A model generated the notes under the pieces. That model had not been told where the DNA came from. It was given only the letters and a program-made list of their open reading frames with translations, and searched no databases. A program made the position numbers and the translations under genes. DNA of 64,000 nucleotides from DATNPH01 sp036703315 (GTDB lineage Bacteria > Cyanobacteriota > Cyanobacteriia > Cyanobacteriales > Coleofasciculaceae), in contig DATNPH010000049.1 in the NCBI GenBank assembly GCA_036703315.1, positions 3,868 to 67,867 of the forward strand, written 5' to 3'. This document shows, one piece after another, positions 51,256 to 60,146 of the stretch (the stretch's first letter is position 1; the number at the start of each line of letters is the position of its first letter).

Positions 51256-52008
51256 TTACGGAATTGCCTCAAAGGGTATATCGAGAATTGAGAAGCTATC
51301 CCAACCGGGCGCGTCAAAATGCCACCATTCTGTCCGCATCGGTATAAACCCGTATTTTTTCATCGCATTCTCAAGCAACTGACGATTTTTCCGAGATTGA
51401 GGGCTACCACCCATGTAATCTCTATGCGCTCGCTTTGTAAAATTATCATATTCAGTTGGCATCTCCAGTTCTTTACCATTGCGGTCAACCAGTGTAATAT
51501 CTACTGCCGCACCGCGATTATGTCGAGAGCCTAATGCCGGATCTGCTACATAATCAGGATTGGGAAATACTTCCCACATCAGCTTTTGAACCGATAGAGG
51601 TCTGTAGCAGTCATAAACTTTTAACCCCAAGCCCTGTTTTGTTAGCTCGTCTTGAACTTGTGATAGCTTTTTCGCCGCTGCTCCCCTAAGTACACAGCGT
51701 GCTACTGGATACAGTTTTCTTTTCAAAAAATTATTTGTTGTGGCATAGCGAATGTCAAGCTCAATCTTGTCATTAACCGAACGAATATCTATTAATCGAG
51801 TCTCATCGAGAAGTGGAGATTGTGCCATCTTTTTGGCTGGAATTGAACGAGGTTGGGACGACATGGAGACAGTAGGACTAGCCGTCTGAGCTATTTGTAT
51901 CGTTGGAGTGGCAACCGCTGTAGTCAACTTAGAGTTAGGCTTCTGACACGCTACAAATAGAACCAGTAACACAATTACACTTATCAATCTTGTCCAGCGG
52001 CTCATCAT
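51256..52008 (-). CDS. VanX-type D-Ala-D-Ala dipeptidase lipoprotein
   Basis: A 250-residue peptidase of family M15D. The lipoprotein signal VIVLLVLFVAC places Cys21 at the N-terminus of the mature protein. Zinc ligands are in SRHNRGAAVD and EWWHFD; VYDCYRPLSVQ carries the transition-state Arg. VanX-like enzymes split D-Ala-D-Ala; outside resistance clusters they recycle peptidoglycan dipeptides. No vanA/vanH is nearby, so a cell-wall turnover role in the periplasm is more likely than vancomycin resistance. Downstream of the kinase gene on the same strand (130 bases apart). Confidence 0.88.
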   Translation of the reverse strand: MMSRWTRLISVIVLLVLFVACQKPNSKLTTAVATPTIQIAQTASPTVSMSSQPRSIPAKKMAQSPLLDETRLIDIRSVNDKIELDIRYATTNNFLKRKLYPVARCVLRGAAAKKLSQVQDELTKQGLGLKVYDCYRPLSVQKLMWEVFPNPDYVADPALGSRHNRGAAVDITLVDRNGKELEMPTEYDNFTKRAHRDYMGGSPQSRKNRQLLENAMKKYGFIPMRTEWWHFDAPGWDSFSILDIPFEAIP

Positions 52009-52138
52009 AAACCATTCAAAATTTAAAACGGGAATACAAAATTGCAGTAAGCATCGTAGCCGCTTACTATATGCACATTAAATCCCTAATATAAGCTATT
52101 GGCTGTTAGTAAACGTCTCCCGATTCTAAATAACTAAT

Positions 52139-53869
52139 TTACGGACAAACGGTTTTTGTTCGTTTCTTTGAAATCCAGCCTTGTAAGGGAGAGTTGATCT
52201 GAAGCCAGCCGTTTTGTTCAGAGACAACAGAAAGACGAGTTCCATTTTCTAAGGTGCCTACAACATTATCAGGCTTAGTGTCAGGCGTTGATCGCACATT
52301 CAGAGGGGAACCTGGATCGAAAACTACAACAGAGCAATCCTTTTGAGGTGAAGTTTGAGGTGGAGTTCCTGTGCCGGAATTGCCGGAATAGATTGTGGGT
52401 TCTCCTACCTCTCCACTGCCGAGTTTTCTGTTCATAAAATTACTGAATGATTCAGCGCGACTACGGTTAGTGAAAGAAGCTACCTGAATGGCGACCGCGC
52501 CAGTATCTTTGCGATTAGTTTTATAAGCATCTGTACAGAAATTTGACTTTACTGACTGTAAATTGTTCTGACTGTACTCGATAAAAACCGGGTAAAACTG
52601 AATCGCAGAAGTAGAGGCACTTGATGCAGCGTCGCCACAGTTTGCCTGAGGAAATTGGACAGTGTCAAACTCATTCGATGAAATAGTCGGTTTTGTATTC
52701 GATGACGAGGGAGTAACACGGGGAGTAGAGTTGGGGCTTGAACTCGTCCTTGGTGAGGTAGTAATCTCAGGCTGGGAGTTTGGATTTGAACGGGTTGATG
52801 GTGAAGTAACTGTGGGTGTATTTGGGCTTTGACGAGAAATCGGTGCTTTTCCTGAATTAGTGTAGGCGATCGCAACTCCCACACTCACTCCAACAACAAT
52901 GCCTCCCATTAGCAGAGGAAGTCGGGAACGTTTCTTAGAAACCGCAGCAACCGGAGGCGTGCTTTGTCTAGAAGGACGAACTGGTAATGATTGTGTAAGG
53001 TCTACTGGTAATGGCGGCGTGCTTGGCAGCTGCGTTGGTGGAAAAGAATAGGTCAATTGTGCAATCGCTTGTAGTACCTCATTGGCTGATTGGTAGCGGG
53101 TTCTGTAGTCATAACGCACCATCTTACTAATGATCGACGCTAACCCTGCGCTAACCTGTACCCGATGCTGCCACAGAATTTCCCCTGTAGTTGAGTCTTC
53201 CTGAAATTGAGTTGGATAAAGTCCTGTCAGTGCTTGGATGCCAATCATACCCAGTGCATAAATATCACTGCTAGGGCGTGGTCTGCCTGACCCCTGTTCA
53301 CTTGGCATGTAGCCTGGAGTACCAATGGCAACAGTAGCATTCATTTGGCTATAATCCGTTGCCATTTGCGTTCGAACTTGCTTAACTGCACCAAAGTCAA
53401 TTAGGACTAACTTGCTATCTGAGGCGCGTCTGATTAAATTATCTGGCTTAATATCTCGATGGATAACTCCATAGCTGTGAACAAAGGCGAGAATACCCAA
53501 AACATCTTGTAATAGCTGACTAACTTGGCTTTCAGTCCAGTTGTAACCCGGTTGCAGTTCACTGCTGAGTGAATGTCCGACAATGAACTCTTGCACTAGG
53601 TAGAATTCTTGATATTCTTCGAAATAAGCTAACAGTCGGGGAATCTGGTCATGGTTTCCCAACTGTTCCAACGTTTCGGCTTCGCTGTAGAATAAACGTC
53701 TGGCAGTTTGCAAGTAGTTGGGTTCGTTGCTCGCAGGCACGAGGTGCTTGACAACACATCTAGGATTGCCAGGTCGGCGTGTGTCTTGTGCAATGTATGT
53801 TCTACCAAATCCACCACCGCCTAGGACTTGGACAACTTGATAACGCCCGTCTAGTAACTTGCCCAACAT
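52139..53869 (-). CDS. Serine/threonine protein kinase with membrane helix and C-terminal SH3 domain
   Basis: A 576-residue Hanks-type kinase. Kinase domain (about 8-275): GGGGFGRTYIA (P-loop), CVVKHL (Lys), VIHRDIKPDN (catalytic loop), LIDFGAVK and GTPGYMPSEQ. A Pro-rich stretch follows, then a single membrane helix (about 312-332, LLMGGIVVGVSVGVAIAY), a Ser/Thr/Pro linker, a Cys-containing domain (about 400-480), and a bacterial SH3 domain (about 505-575, SPLNVRSTPDTK... GWLQI) that would be outside the cytoplasm and may bind cell wall. This resembles cyanobacterial Spk kinases. The DnaJ-TPR gene lies 79 bases upstream on the same strand. Confidence 0.92.
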   Translation of the reverse strand: MLGKLLDGRYQVVQVLGGGGFGRTYIAQDTRRPGNPRCVVKHLVPASNEPNYLQTARRLFYSEAETLEQLGNHDQIPRLLAYFEEYQEFYLVQEFIVGHSLSSELQPGYNWTESQVSQLLQDVLGILAFVHSYGVIHRDIKPDNLIRRASDSKLVLIDFGAVKQVRTQMATDYSQMNATVAIGTPGYMPSEQGSGRPRPSSDIYALGMIGIQALTGLYPTQFQEDSTTGEILWQHRVQVSAGLASIISKMVRYDYRTRYQSANEVLQAIAQLTYSFPPTQLPSTPPLPVDLTQSLPVRPSRQSTPPVAAVSKKRSRLPLLMGGIVVGVSVGVAIAYTNSGKAPISRQSPNTPTVTSPSTRSNPNSQPEITTSPRTSSSPNSTPRVTPSSSNTKPTISSNEFDTVQFPQANCGDAASSASTSAIQFYPVFIEYSQNNLQSVKSNFCTDAYKTNRKDTGAVAIQVASFTNRSRAESFSNFMNRKLGSGEVGEPTIYSGNSGTGTPPQTSPQKDCSVVVFDPGSPLNVRSTPDTKPDNVVGTLENGTRLSVVSEQNGWLQINSPLQGWISKKRTKTVCP

Positions 53870-53948
53870 GATCTGACTGGTCTGGGGTCTTGACCACTAA
53901 ATTTTGGCATATGAGCAATAGTTACAGTAGCGATCGCCGTTTCCCTGC

Positions 53949-55265
53949 CTAGAACATAATTGCAGTAAAAGCGAAATAGGAAAACCATCCGCTCACTAGC
54001 AGCATCACCGGAACAATGAACGCTGCCACCCTCTCTGAGAGATTAGAAATCTGAGTGCAGCTACTGTACACCATGAGAATTGTGTAGCAACTGACAAAAA
54101 TAGTGAGAACTTGCATGGTGCCAAATGGCAAGAACTGAGAGATAGTGCTCAGTAAAATTAGAAAGCTTAATGGTAAAAGGCAAGCACCGGCAAGAAAGAA
54201 ATCGCCAGATAAACTGCCGTTGCTGCGAAAGACACCACGAGCGATCGCACTAATAACCGCAAGTGACACAAACGGCACCAGTCCGACAACTATCAGCTTC
54301 AAGAGCGAACGTGATAAAAAACCTTCGCCAATCACGTAAGCTCCATAGACAAAGCAGATATTGAAAATCCCACCATACAAAATCCCTACAGCGATCGCCT
54401 GTTGCTTATTGAGACTAGCAAAGGCAGGTAGCAATCCCCCAGTGGGATTAAGCGAGAACGACTTGAACGCGAAAATCGCCTCCCCAAGCACATTGTTCAC
54501 TCTCGCAATCGGGTTCTTTCCAGAAGATTTTCTGAATCTTACCTGAGTCCCCTTGAGCGTTTTGAGCGTGCCTTGTGCCAGCTGATAGCCCGTTCTATCC
54601 CCTTGCTCATTAAAAAGTACTGCGGCTGTTTGCAAATCCTCAACCGCTAAGGCAGTTTCTTTCAAGTCATTATTCGCTAGACCCCGATGGTAGTAAGCTT
54701 GGGCATAATCGGGTTCGCTACCAATCGCCTGAGTATAGGCTTCTATGGCTGCCTGAGTATATCCCAATCGGTAACGCGATCGCCCTTGGTAATAATAAGC
54801 TTGAGCCAATTCCGGATAAATACGTAGTGCCTCAGCGCAATCTTGAAGCGTTCCCCGATCATCCCCCAACTTAAAGCGTGCCACGCCCCGCTTCATATAC
54901 GCTTCCACAAAGCTAGGATTTCGCTCAAGTGCCTGGGTATAATCCTCAACTGCCCCTTGATAATCTTTCTCTAAGGCTTTAGCGACTGCCCGAACATAAA
55001 AGTCTTGAGGACTCATCCCTTGTTTTTTCGGCTCACGCCTAGTTAGATCAAAAAATCCTTGGTCGTATTGGATTCGCTGAACCGAATCAGATAGGACTTC
55101 GTAAGCTTCGCAAATTGTCTTGAATCTCTCCTCAGCCATTGGATTCCCTGGATGCAAGTCAGGGTGGTACTGGCGAGCAAGACGCCGATAGGCTTCTTTT
55201 ATTTCCTCAGGGGTAGCTTTTCTAGAGACTCCTAGAATTTTGTAATAGTCGTGAGAGTCCTGCAT
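53949..55265 (-). CDS. DnaJ-domain TPR protein with Yip1-like membrane region
   Basis: A 438-residue protein. The J-domain (residues 1-70) has YKILGVSRKATPEEIKEAYRR and the HPD signature in YHPDLHPGNP that stimulates DnaK ATPase. Three to four TPR units follow (about 90-220; AYYHRGLANND, AYYYQGRSRYRLG). The last 170 residues hold about five membrane helices resembling a Yip1-type bundle. It is probably a membrane-tethered DnaK co-chaperone that binds clients by its TPRs. Its 3' end is 79 bases before the Ser/Thr kinase start, same strand, suggesting co-transcription. Confidence 0.88.
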   Translation of the reverse strand: MQDSHDYYKILGVSRKATPEEIKEAYRRLARQYHPDLHPGNPMAEERFKTICEAYEVLSDSVQRIQYDQGFFDLTRREPKKQGMSPQDFYVRAVAKALEKDYQGAVEDYTQALERNPSFVEAYMKRGVARFKLGDDRGTLQDCAEALRIYPELAQAYYYQGRSRYRLGYTQAAIEAYTQAIGSEPDYAQAYYHRGLANNDLKETALAVEDLQTAAVLFNEQGDRTGYQLAQGTLKTLKGTQVRFRKSSGKNPIARVNNVLGEAIFAFKSFSLNPTGGLLPAFASLNKQQAIAVGILYGGIFNICFVYGAYVIGEGFLSRSLLKLIVVGLVPFVSLAVISAIARGVFRSNGSLSGDFFLAGACLLPLSFLILLSTISQFLPFGTMQVLTIFVSCYTILMVYSSCTQISNLSERVAAFIVPVMLLVSGWFSYFAFTAIMF

Positions 55266-55415
55266 GTAACTTTAGTAAAGAGCGCTTCAATTGATGGGGC
55301 GAGTTTAAAAGGGGCAACAAGTGCTCGCGGTGAAAATCGTGCTTCGCGAGGGATGGGATACTCCGAACCCCTTCTCCAATTATGGTGTGTTTTATTTAGC
55401 ACCTGCTGGATACAA

Positions 55416-55449
55416 AATTAGGTATTAGGTGGTAGGTGGTAGGTGGTAA
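55416..55449 (+). repeat. Short heptamer tandem repeat (TAGGTGG)
   Basis: TATTAGG followed by three to four TAGGTGG units in the gap between the DnaJ-TPR gene and ribF. Same heptamer as in the repeats at 25232 and 28856. Confidence 0.65.
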
Positions 55450-55541
55450 CCCCTCCCTGATGCCAAAATCTAAATGTGTTTGCCCTACTGTTTGTGGCGA
55501 ATCACTAGCCGCTAAAAGTTAAGTGTGTCAAAATGTAAAGC

Positions 55542-56588
55542 GTGTGGGTTACTTCTTCTTTAGCTACTGCTCTAACACCAACTACTGTTGCCCTGGGGAA
55601 CTTTGACGGCGTCCACCGAGGGCACCAACAAGTCATTGAGCCAATTTTGCAGGAATCTCAAGCTTCTCCAGCTATTGCCGTAACGCCGCCGACAGGGGAT
55701 TGGCAAAGCGAGAGTGAAAGTTTCAGCTTTCCAAACCTCAAGGAAAATTTTGAAAGCAAAGCGAGTTCAGACACGGGGCACATGTATGCAACAGTGGCGA
55801 GCTTTCATCCTCATCCCCGTGAATTTTTTTCGGGTCAACTTTGCAAGCTACTAACGCCACAGTCAGAAAAGGTGCAACAGCTGAGTAAGATGGGTGTGGA
55901 ACAGCTGGTACTATTACCCTTTGACCAGGCTCTGGCTTCGTTGAGTCCCCAGCAATTTGTCGAGAAGATTTTGGTGCAGCAGCTGAAAGCAACTCGCGTG
56001 AGTGTGGGAGAGAATTTTCACTTTGGGCATAAGCGAGCTGGAACATCCGCTGACTTGAAAGCGATCGCGTATTCTTATGGTATTGATGTCACTATCGTGT
56101 CTGTGCAAACATGTCAGGGGGAACGTATTAGTAGTTCTTTAATTCGCCAATCTCTACAACAAGGCGATATCCTCCAAGCCAATCGACTTCTAGGACGACC
56201 CTACACCCTCACTGGGGTGGTGGTAAAAGGACAACAGCTGGGTAGAACGATTGGATTTCCCACAGCTAACCTCCAATTGCCTCCAGAAAAGTTTTTGCCA
56301 AAGCAAGGCGTCTACTGTGTAAGAGTTTACAATCCTGCATGGACATCACCAACATCTTCCCAGCCTGGCGTCATGAATATTGGACAACGTCCCACCGTCA
56401 ATGGCACCAGTTTGACAGTCGAGATTCACTTGTTAGATTGGTCAGGAGACTTGTATGGACAGACATTAACGGTAAGCTTGGAGCAGTTCTTGCGACCTGA
56501 ACAAAAATTTGCGTCTTTAGATGCCCTCAAAAGTCAAATCCAGGCAGACAGTGAAGCAGCAAGAGCCTTTGTAGCGAGTCAAGGCTAG
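55542..56588 (+). CDS. ribF: Bifunctional riboflavin kinase / FAD synthetase
   Basis: A 348-residue enzyme making FMN then FAD from riboflavin and ATP. N-terminal nucleotidyltransferase: GNFDGVHRGHQQVI, FHPHPREFF, LPFDQALASLSPQQF and FHFGHKRAG; C-terminal flavokinase: GRPYTLTGVVVKG, GRTIGFPTANL, GVMNIGQRPTV and VEIHLLDW. Between the HxGH motif and the FHPHP strand there is an extra Ser/Glu-rich stretch of roughly 45 residues not needed by the fold. The GTG at 55542 is the start that keeps the first strand. No FMN riboswitch is visible upstream. It is monocistronic. Confidence 0.92.
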   Translation: MWVTSSLATALTPTTVALGNFDGVHRGHQQVIEPILQESQASPAIAVTPPTGDWQSESESFSFPNLKENFESKASSDTGHMYATVASFHPHPREFFSGQLCKLLTPQSEKVQQLSKMGVEQLVLLPFDQALASLSPQQFVEKILVQQLKATRVSVGENFHFGHKRAGTSADLKAIAYSYGIDVTIVSVQTCQGERISSSLIRQSLQQGDILQANRLLGRPYTLTGVVVKGQQLGRTIGFPTANLQLPPEKFLPKQGVYCVRVYNPAWTSPTSSQPGVMNIGQRPTVNGTSLTVEIHLLDWSGDLYGQTLTVSLEQFLRPEQKFASLDALKSQIQADSEAARAFVASQG

Positions 56589-56714
56589 AGACTAGTTGTA
56601 AGAATAGACTTCTTGCATAAGTGGTAAAGCCAAGAGAGATATGTACTACTGCTGCGTAGCCAACATTCCCTTTTGCAAGAGATTTAATAGATCGTTGGGA
56701 GAATTCTACCAGTC

Positions 56715-57623
56715 ATGAGACAACGCATTGATCGGCTGACTGAAAATCTTGGTCGTACTATTGTAGGCAAAGCTGACGCCATTCGCTTGGTGATTGTAGC
56801 GCTGCTAGCTGGTGGTCATGCCCTACTCGAAGATGTTCCTGGCGTCGGTAAAACTCTCCTTGCTAAATCTCTAGCTCGTTCTATTGCTGGACAGTTTCAG
56901 CGAATTCAATGCACGCCCGACCTCCTACCTACCGATATCACGGGTACCAATATTTGGAATCAGCGCAGTGGTGAGTTTGAATTTCTCCCTGGACCCGTGT
57001 TTGCAAACGTCTTGTTGGCAGATGAAATCAACCGAGCAACGCCCCGCACTCAATCGGCTTTATTAGAGGTGATGGAGGAGCGGCAGGTAACAGTTGATGG
57101 CGTTTCTCGTGACGTACCCAAGCCGTTTTTTGTCATTGCCACTCAAAATCCAATCGAGTATCAAGGTACGTTCCCGTTGCCAGAGGCGCAAATGGATCGA
57201 TTCATGCTGTCTTTAAGCTTGGGCTATCCTACCGAGGAGGAAGAACTCCAGATGCTGCAACGACATCAAGATGGCATGATAGTTTCGGAATTAAGTCCCT
57301 GTATCTCTACAGAAGATGTTCTGGAATTACGGAGTTTTTGCAATCAGGTGAAGGTGGAGAAGTCCTTGCAGCAGTACATCCTCAACTTAGTACGAGCCTC
57401 TCGTGAAGCTGAAGAAGTGACACTGGGGGTTAGTCCTCGCGGTACCGTTGCTTTACAACGAACGGCTCAGGCACTGGCTTTCCTTGAGGGTCGAGACTAT
57501 GCGATTCCTGATGATGTCAAACACTTGGCACCTCATGTGCTTTCCCATCGTCTAATTCCAGCAGGGGGGCGTCGGGGCAAGGCAATTGTTGACCAGTTGC
57601 TGCGCTCTGTGCCGATTCCGTAG
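56715..57623 (+). CDS. MoxR-family AAA+ ATPase
   Basis: A 302-residue AAA+ ATPase: Walker A DVPGVGKTLLAKSL, Walker B VLLADEINRATPRTQSALLE, sensor 1 VIATQNPIEYQGTFPLPEAQMDRF, and sensor 2 GVSPRGTVAL. MoxR proteins act as chaperones that mature metalloenzymes or complexes, usually with a DUF58/VWA partner gene next to them. Here the partner is absent, and the next gene, one base after the stop, encodes a dihaem cytochrome c, which may be the client. Length is normal. Confidence 0.92.
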   Translation: MRQRIDRLTENLGRTIVGKADAIRLVIVALLAGGHALLEDVPGVGKTLLAKSLARSIAGQFQRIQCTPDLLPTDITGTNIWNQRSGEFEFLPGPVFANVLLADEINRATPRTQSALLEVMEERQVTVDGVSRDVPKPFFVIATQNPIEYQGTFPLPEAQMDRFMLSLSLGYPTEEEELQMLQRHQDGMIVSELSPCISTEDVLELRSFCNQVKVEKSLQQYILNLVRASREAEEVTLGVSPRGTVALQRTAQALAFLEGRDYAIPDDVKHLAPHVLSHRLIPAGGRRGKAIVDQLLRSVPIP

Positions 57624-57624
57624 A

Positions 57625-58263
57625 ATGAGTTCTTTAAGTAGGTTGAGGCGTGTGAGGTCAGAAATTCGACGGGGGAAACGAGGGCAGTCTGCCCAAAGGA
57701 ACAGCACTAGGCTAAGACACAAGGGAAAGCGCCCGAAGCGATCGCTTGCTGTGTTGTTCCTGTTACTTTTAGTTTGGAGTATTTGCTTGGGTTGGGGACT
57801 ATCACTAGCTGTAAGTGCTACTGTTAAACCGGATCTCGTTGCTCAAGCCACTTCAACGGAGTCAGGTACAGTTGACCCAGTTCCGGAGCGCTACAAACTT
57901 GGGAAAGAGCTTTACTTGGAAAACTGTGCCAGCTGCCACGTCGCTCTGCCACCGGAGGTTCTGCCCTCAGAAACTTGGCGTCGGGTACTTTTAGAGCCAG
58001 AGCAGCACTACGGCACACAGGTACAGCAGCCAATTGGACCATCTCTCCTGATCATGTGGGACTACCTGCGGACGTTCTCCCGTCCCGAAGAGAAAGGCAA
58101 ACCACTCCCGTATCGTGTTTCTGAATCTCGTTTCTTCAAAGCGCTGCATCCACGAGTTAAGTTGCCTGAAACCGTGAAGCCTAACAGCTGTGTCAGTTGT
58201 CACCCTGGTGTTGCCCAATATAACTACCGTCGTCTTACCCCAGAGTGGGAGAACTCCCAGTAG
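57625..58263 (+). CDS. Membrane-anchored dihaem cytochrome c
   Basis: A 212-residue protein read from the ATG at 57625, one base after the moxR stop. A strongly basic head (about 40 residues of Arg/Lys) precedes one membrane helix (AVLFLLLLVWSICLGWGL), followed by an outside domain with two haem c sites: ENCASCHVAL and NSCVSCHPGV. The pattern with an extended region between the sites matches the dihaem cytochrome c (DHC-like) proteins of cyanobacteria. Possible electron carrier in the thylakoid lumen or periplasm. Close coupling with moxR suggests joint function. Confidence 0.85.
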   Translation: MSSLSRLRRVRSEIRRGKRGQSAQRNSTRLRHKGKRPKRSLAVLFLLLLVWSICLGWGLSLAVSATVKPDLVAQATSTESGTVDPVPERYKLGKELYLENCASCHVALPPEVLPSETWRRVLLEPEQHYGTQVQQPIGPSLLIMWDYLRTFSRPEEKGKPLPYRVSESRFFKALHPRVKLPETVKPNSCVSCHPGVAQYNYRRLTPEWENSQ

Positions 58264-58357
58264 TGCGCTTTATGCGTAATCTATACTTTGATTCAGAAAC
58301 GACAAGCCGATAAAATGCTAACGCTGCCCCTGGAGTCAGACTAACAACTCATACTTC

Positions 58358-58379
58358 AGGTTCACAAATATGTGAACCT
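58358..58379. promoter_or_regulatory. 9-bp palindrome AGGTTCACA / TGTGAACCT
   Basis: Perfect inverted repeat with a 4-base AATA centre, 85 bases upstream of the small gene at 58464 and 95 bases after the cytochrome stop. Could be an operator or a weak transcription stop. No T-run. Confidence 0.45.
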
Positions 58380-58463
58380 TAGTTAGATGTTAATGATACA
58401 AACTGTAGGCTCATACTATTGATTAAATCTTAGTATGATCACCCGCTCCAGAGGGATACAGCG

Positions 58464-58817
58464 ATGAAATACACGTTTGAACTCTTAGGCATCTCTCCCC
58501 TGATAGACTTTTTTAATCATCAACAAAAGTTAGTTGAAAAAGCACCATCGGTAGGGATCGAATATCTGGGAAGCTATCAATGCACACTCGACGCTTTTAT
58601 TGAATCAGTCGAAACTGTTCCTCCGAAGCAAGGTTGGAACATGGATCAGGTTGTAGACACTGTGATTCAATTCTGGGTGAATCACTCGGATTGTGTTCGG
58701 TATTGGAAAGCACGGTTAAAGGATGCTGGCAACGAGAACCACCTATTAGTGGCAAGACTTGCTGACATCAGCTCATTACAAGCAGAGTTTGAATCCCTAT
58801 TAGGTAAAAATCTTTAA
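58464..58817 (+). CDS. Hypothetical protein (117 aa)
   Basis: A soluble, mainly helical protein (FELLGISPLIDFFNHQQKL, MDQVVDTVIQFWVNHSDCVRYW, RLADISSLQAEFESLLGK) with normal composition and AGAGGGATACAGCG before the ATG as ribosome site. I do not recognise the family. It is probably monocistronic, with the palindrome at 58358 upstream. Confidence 0.65.
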   Translation: MKYTFELLGISPLIDFFNHQQKLVEKAPSVGIEYLGSYQCTLDAFIESVETVPPKQGWNMDQVVDTVIQFWVNHSDCVRYWKARLKDAGNENHLLVARLADISSLQAEFESLLGKNL

Positions 58818-59054
58818 TTCCATAGGAGGACTTGGGAGAGCTGAATCCCTTACTGCGCGACTGATACGTCATTGCTGAGCTTTTTTAGCGTTTAAATTCC
58901 CCTGTTGTGGACGATAGCCTATGGTGTCTATCTTGTTAATTGGCAGCTAGGCTAAATCATCGCGTGTTGATTAGTATTGCGCGTGTGTTTAGTGGATCAG
59001 TATGACGCGTAGCGATCGCGAACGTCAGCCGTGCGAAGCCCTTTAGGAGAAATT
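58818..59054. repeat. Intergenic region with HIP1-like repeat
   Basis: Holds a dispersed GCGTAGCGATCGCGAACG...GTGCGAAGCCC element (about 59000-59042), of the same style as the one at 3270-3350, between convergent genes. No clear terminator. Confidence 0.4.
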
Positions 59055-59630
59055 CTATGAATTCTTCATCCAATCTCTTTTTAATAAAGAAAAACAATAC
59101 TGATCCCAGAATTGCCCCTTCCAGTATCCATGTTCTCTCAGAATTCCTTCCTTTTGGAATCCTAGCTTTAGAAGTACGCTCATTGACCGAGATGCCTCCA
59201 ACAGAACCAAAGCTTCAATCCTATTTAATTTCATAACTCCGAAACCATAGGAGATTACAGCCCGTAAGGCTTCTGCCATAAAGCCTTGTCTCCAATAAGC
59301 GCGACCTAATTCGTATCCAAGTTCTCCTCGCAAAGCTTGCTCTTGAATCCAACTATTGTATCCACAGGTACCAATAAGAGAATTATCCTCTTTCTTAACA
59401 ATTCCCCAGCGAATAGCTTCCTTTTTTTGGAAAAGCTCATTCAGTAGTCTAATCATATCTTCAGCTTGTTTTGGGTTCTGGAAAGATTCAATATTCATAT
59501 ATTTGGTCACTTCATCATCAGCCCAAAACTTGAGAAGGGTTTGTGTATCCTCAAGAGTTAGTTCTCTTAAAACTAACCGTTCTGTTTCTAATTGCGGAAA
59601 TTCTTCTATTACAGTTTTTGTACTCATCAT
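59055..59630 (-). CDS. GNAT N-acetyltransferase (RimJ-like)
   Basis: A protein of about 191 residues read from the ATG at 59630 (preceded by AAAGAG); the frame runs 25 codons further upstream without conserved sequence. Motifs: LETERLVLRELTLEDT, IGTCGYNSW, GYELGRAYWRQGFMAEAL (acetyl-CoA loop), RIEALVLLEASRSMSVLLKLGF. This type acetylates ribosomal-protein N-termini or small amines. Compared with the GNAT at 9059-9640 it shares the fold but little sequence, so the two are not a recent duplication. Confidence 0.88.
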   Translation of the reverse strand: MMSTKTVIEEFPQLETERLVLRELTLEDTQTLLKFWADDEVTKYMNIESFQNPKQAEDMIRLLNELFQKKEAIRWGIVKKEDNSLIGTCGYNSWIQEQALRGELGYELGRAYWRQGFMAEALRAVISYGFGVMKLNRIEALVLLEASRSMSVLLKLGFQKEGILREHGYWKGQFWDQYCFSLLKRDWMKNS

Positions 59631-60146
59631 TGACTCTTTCAGCTTCACAAGATAGTCTTTGCACTGGAAAGTATTTCTAGTATAGGTAGGCAAGGTTAGA
59701 GACAATCCAATCTAGGGAGAGAAGCAAAAATACAAAAGTATCTTGTATAATCCCGATTTCTAATCTCAAATATTCTTTCCAAAGAGGGATGCTCTCTACT
59801 AATACTTCCTCATTAAGAGATTCTGCATTTTGCTTACTTTGTAGAGGGCAAATCAGCTTGCCGTCTTCTCATCTCAAGAATAGGATTGACTTAGGTGGAA
59901 CCACGTCCTCTAGTTGGCTGACCCAAGTGGGTGAAACCTAGATAATTAACCTTCATTGGGTTAGCAAAACTATGCAAAGCCGAAAGTTTAATAATTCTCT
60001 AACTAAAGAAATCCTATCTCTAAAAACATTGGCGAAAATAGCGATCGCGCTCTTCCCCAGACGCCTCTTCGTCTGCAACGAAGTAGCAAAGCGTGCGGGT
60101 AGAGCATACTAGATTGTACTAGATTAATATATGAGGCGTTTCTTTT
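59631..60146. other. Gene-free region between GNAT and PRC-barrel genes
   Basis: A divergent gap of 516 bases. Contains GCGATCGC at 60042-60049 and an imperfect GACGCCTCTTCGTCTGCAACGAAG stretch (60060-60083) that could fold. No reading frame beyond shadows. Confidence 0.35.

Noticed and set aside
51256..52008. Vancomycin-resistance gene interpretation
   Set aside because: Only the VanX-like dipeptidase is present, with no vanH, vanA or vanRS; peptidoglycan recycling is the simpler reading.
55266..55541. FMN riboswitch before ribF
   Set aside because: None of the conserved FMN-aptamer words are present; the gap holds only heptamer repeats and a GC-rich stretch.
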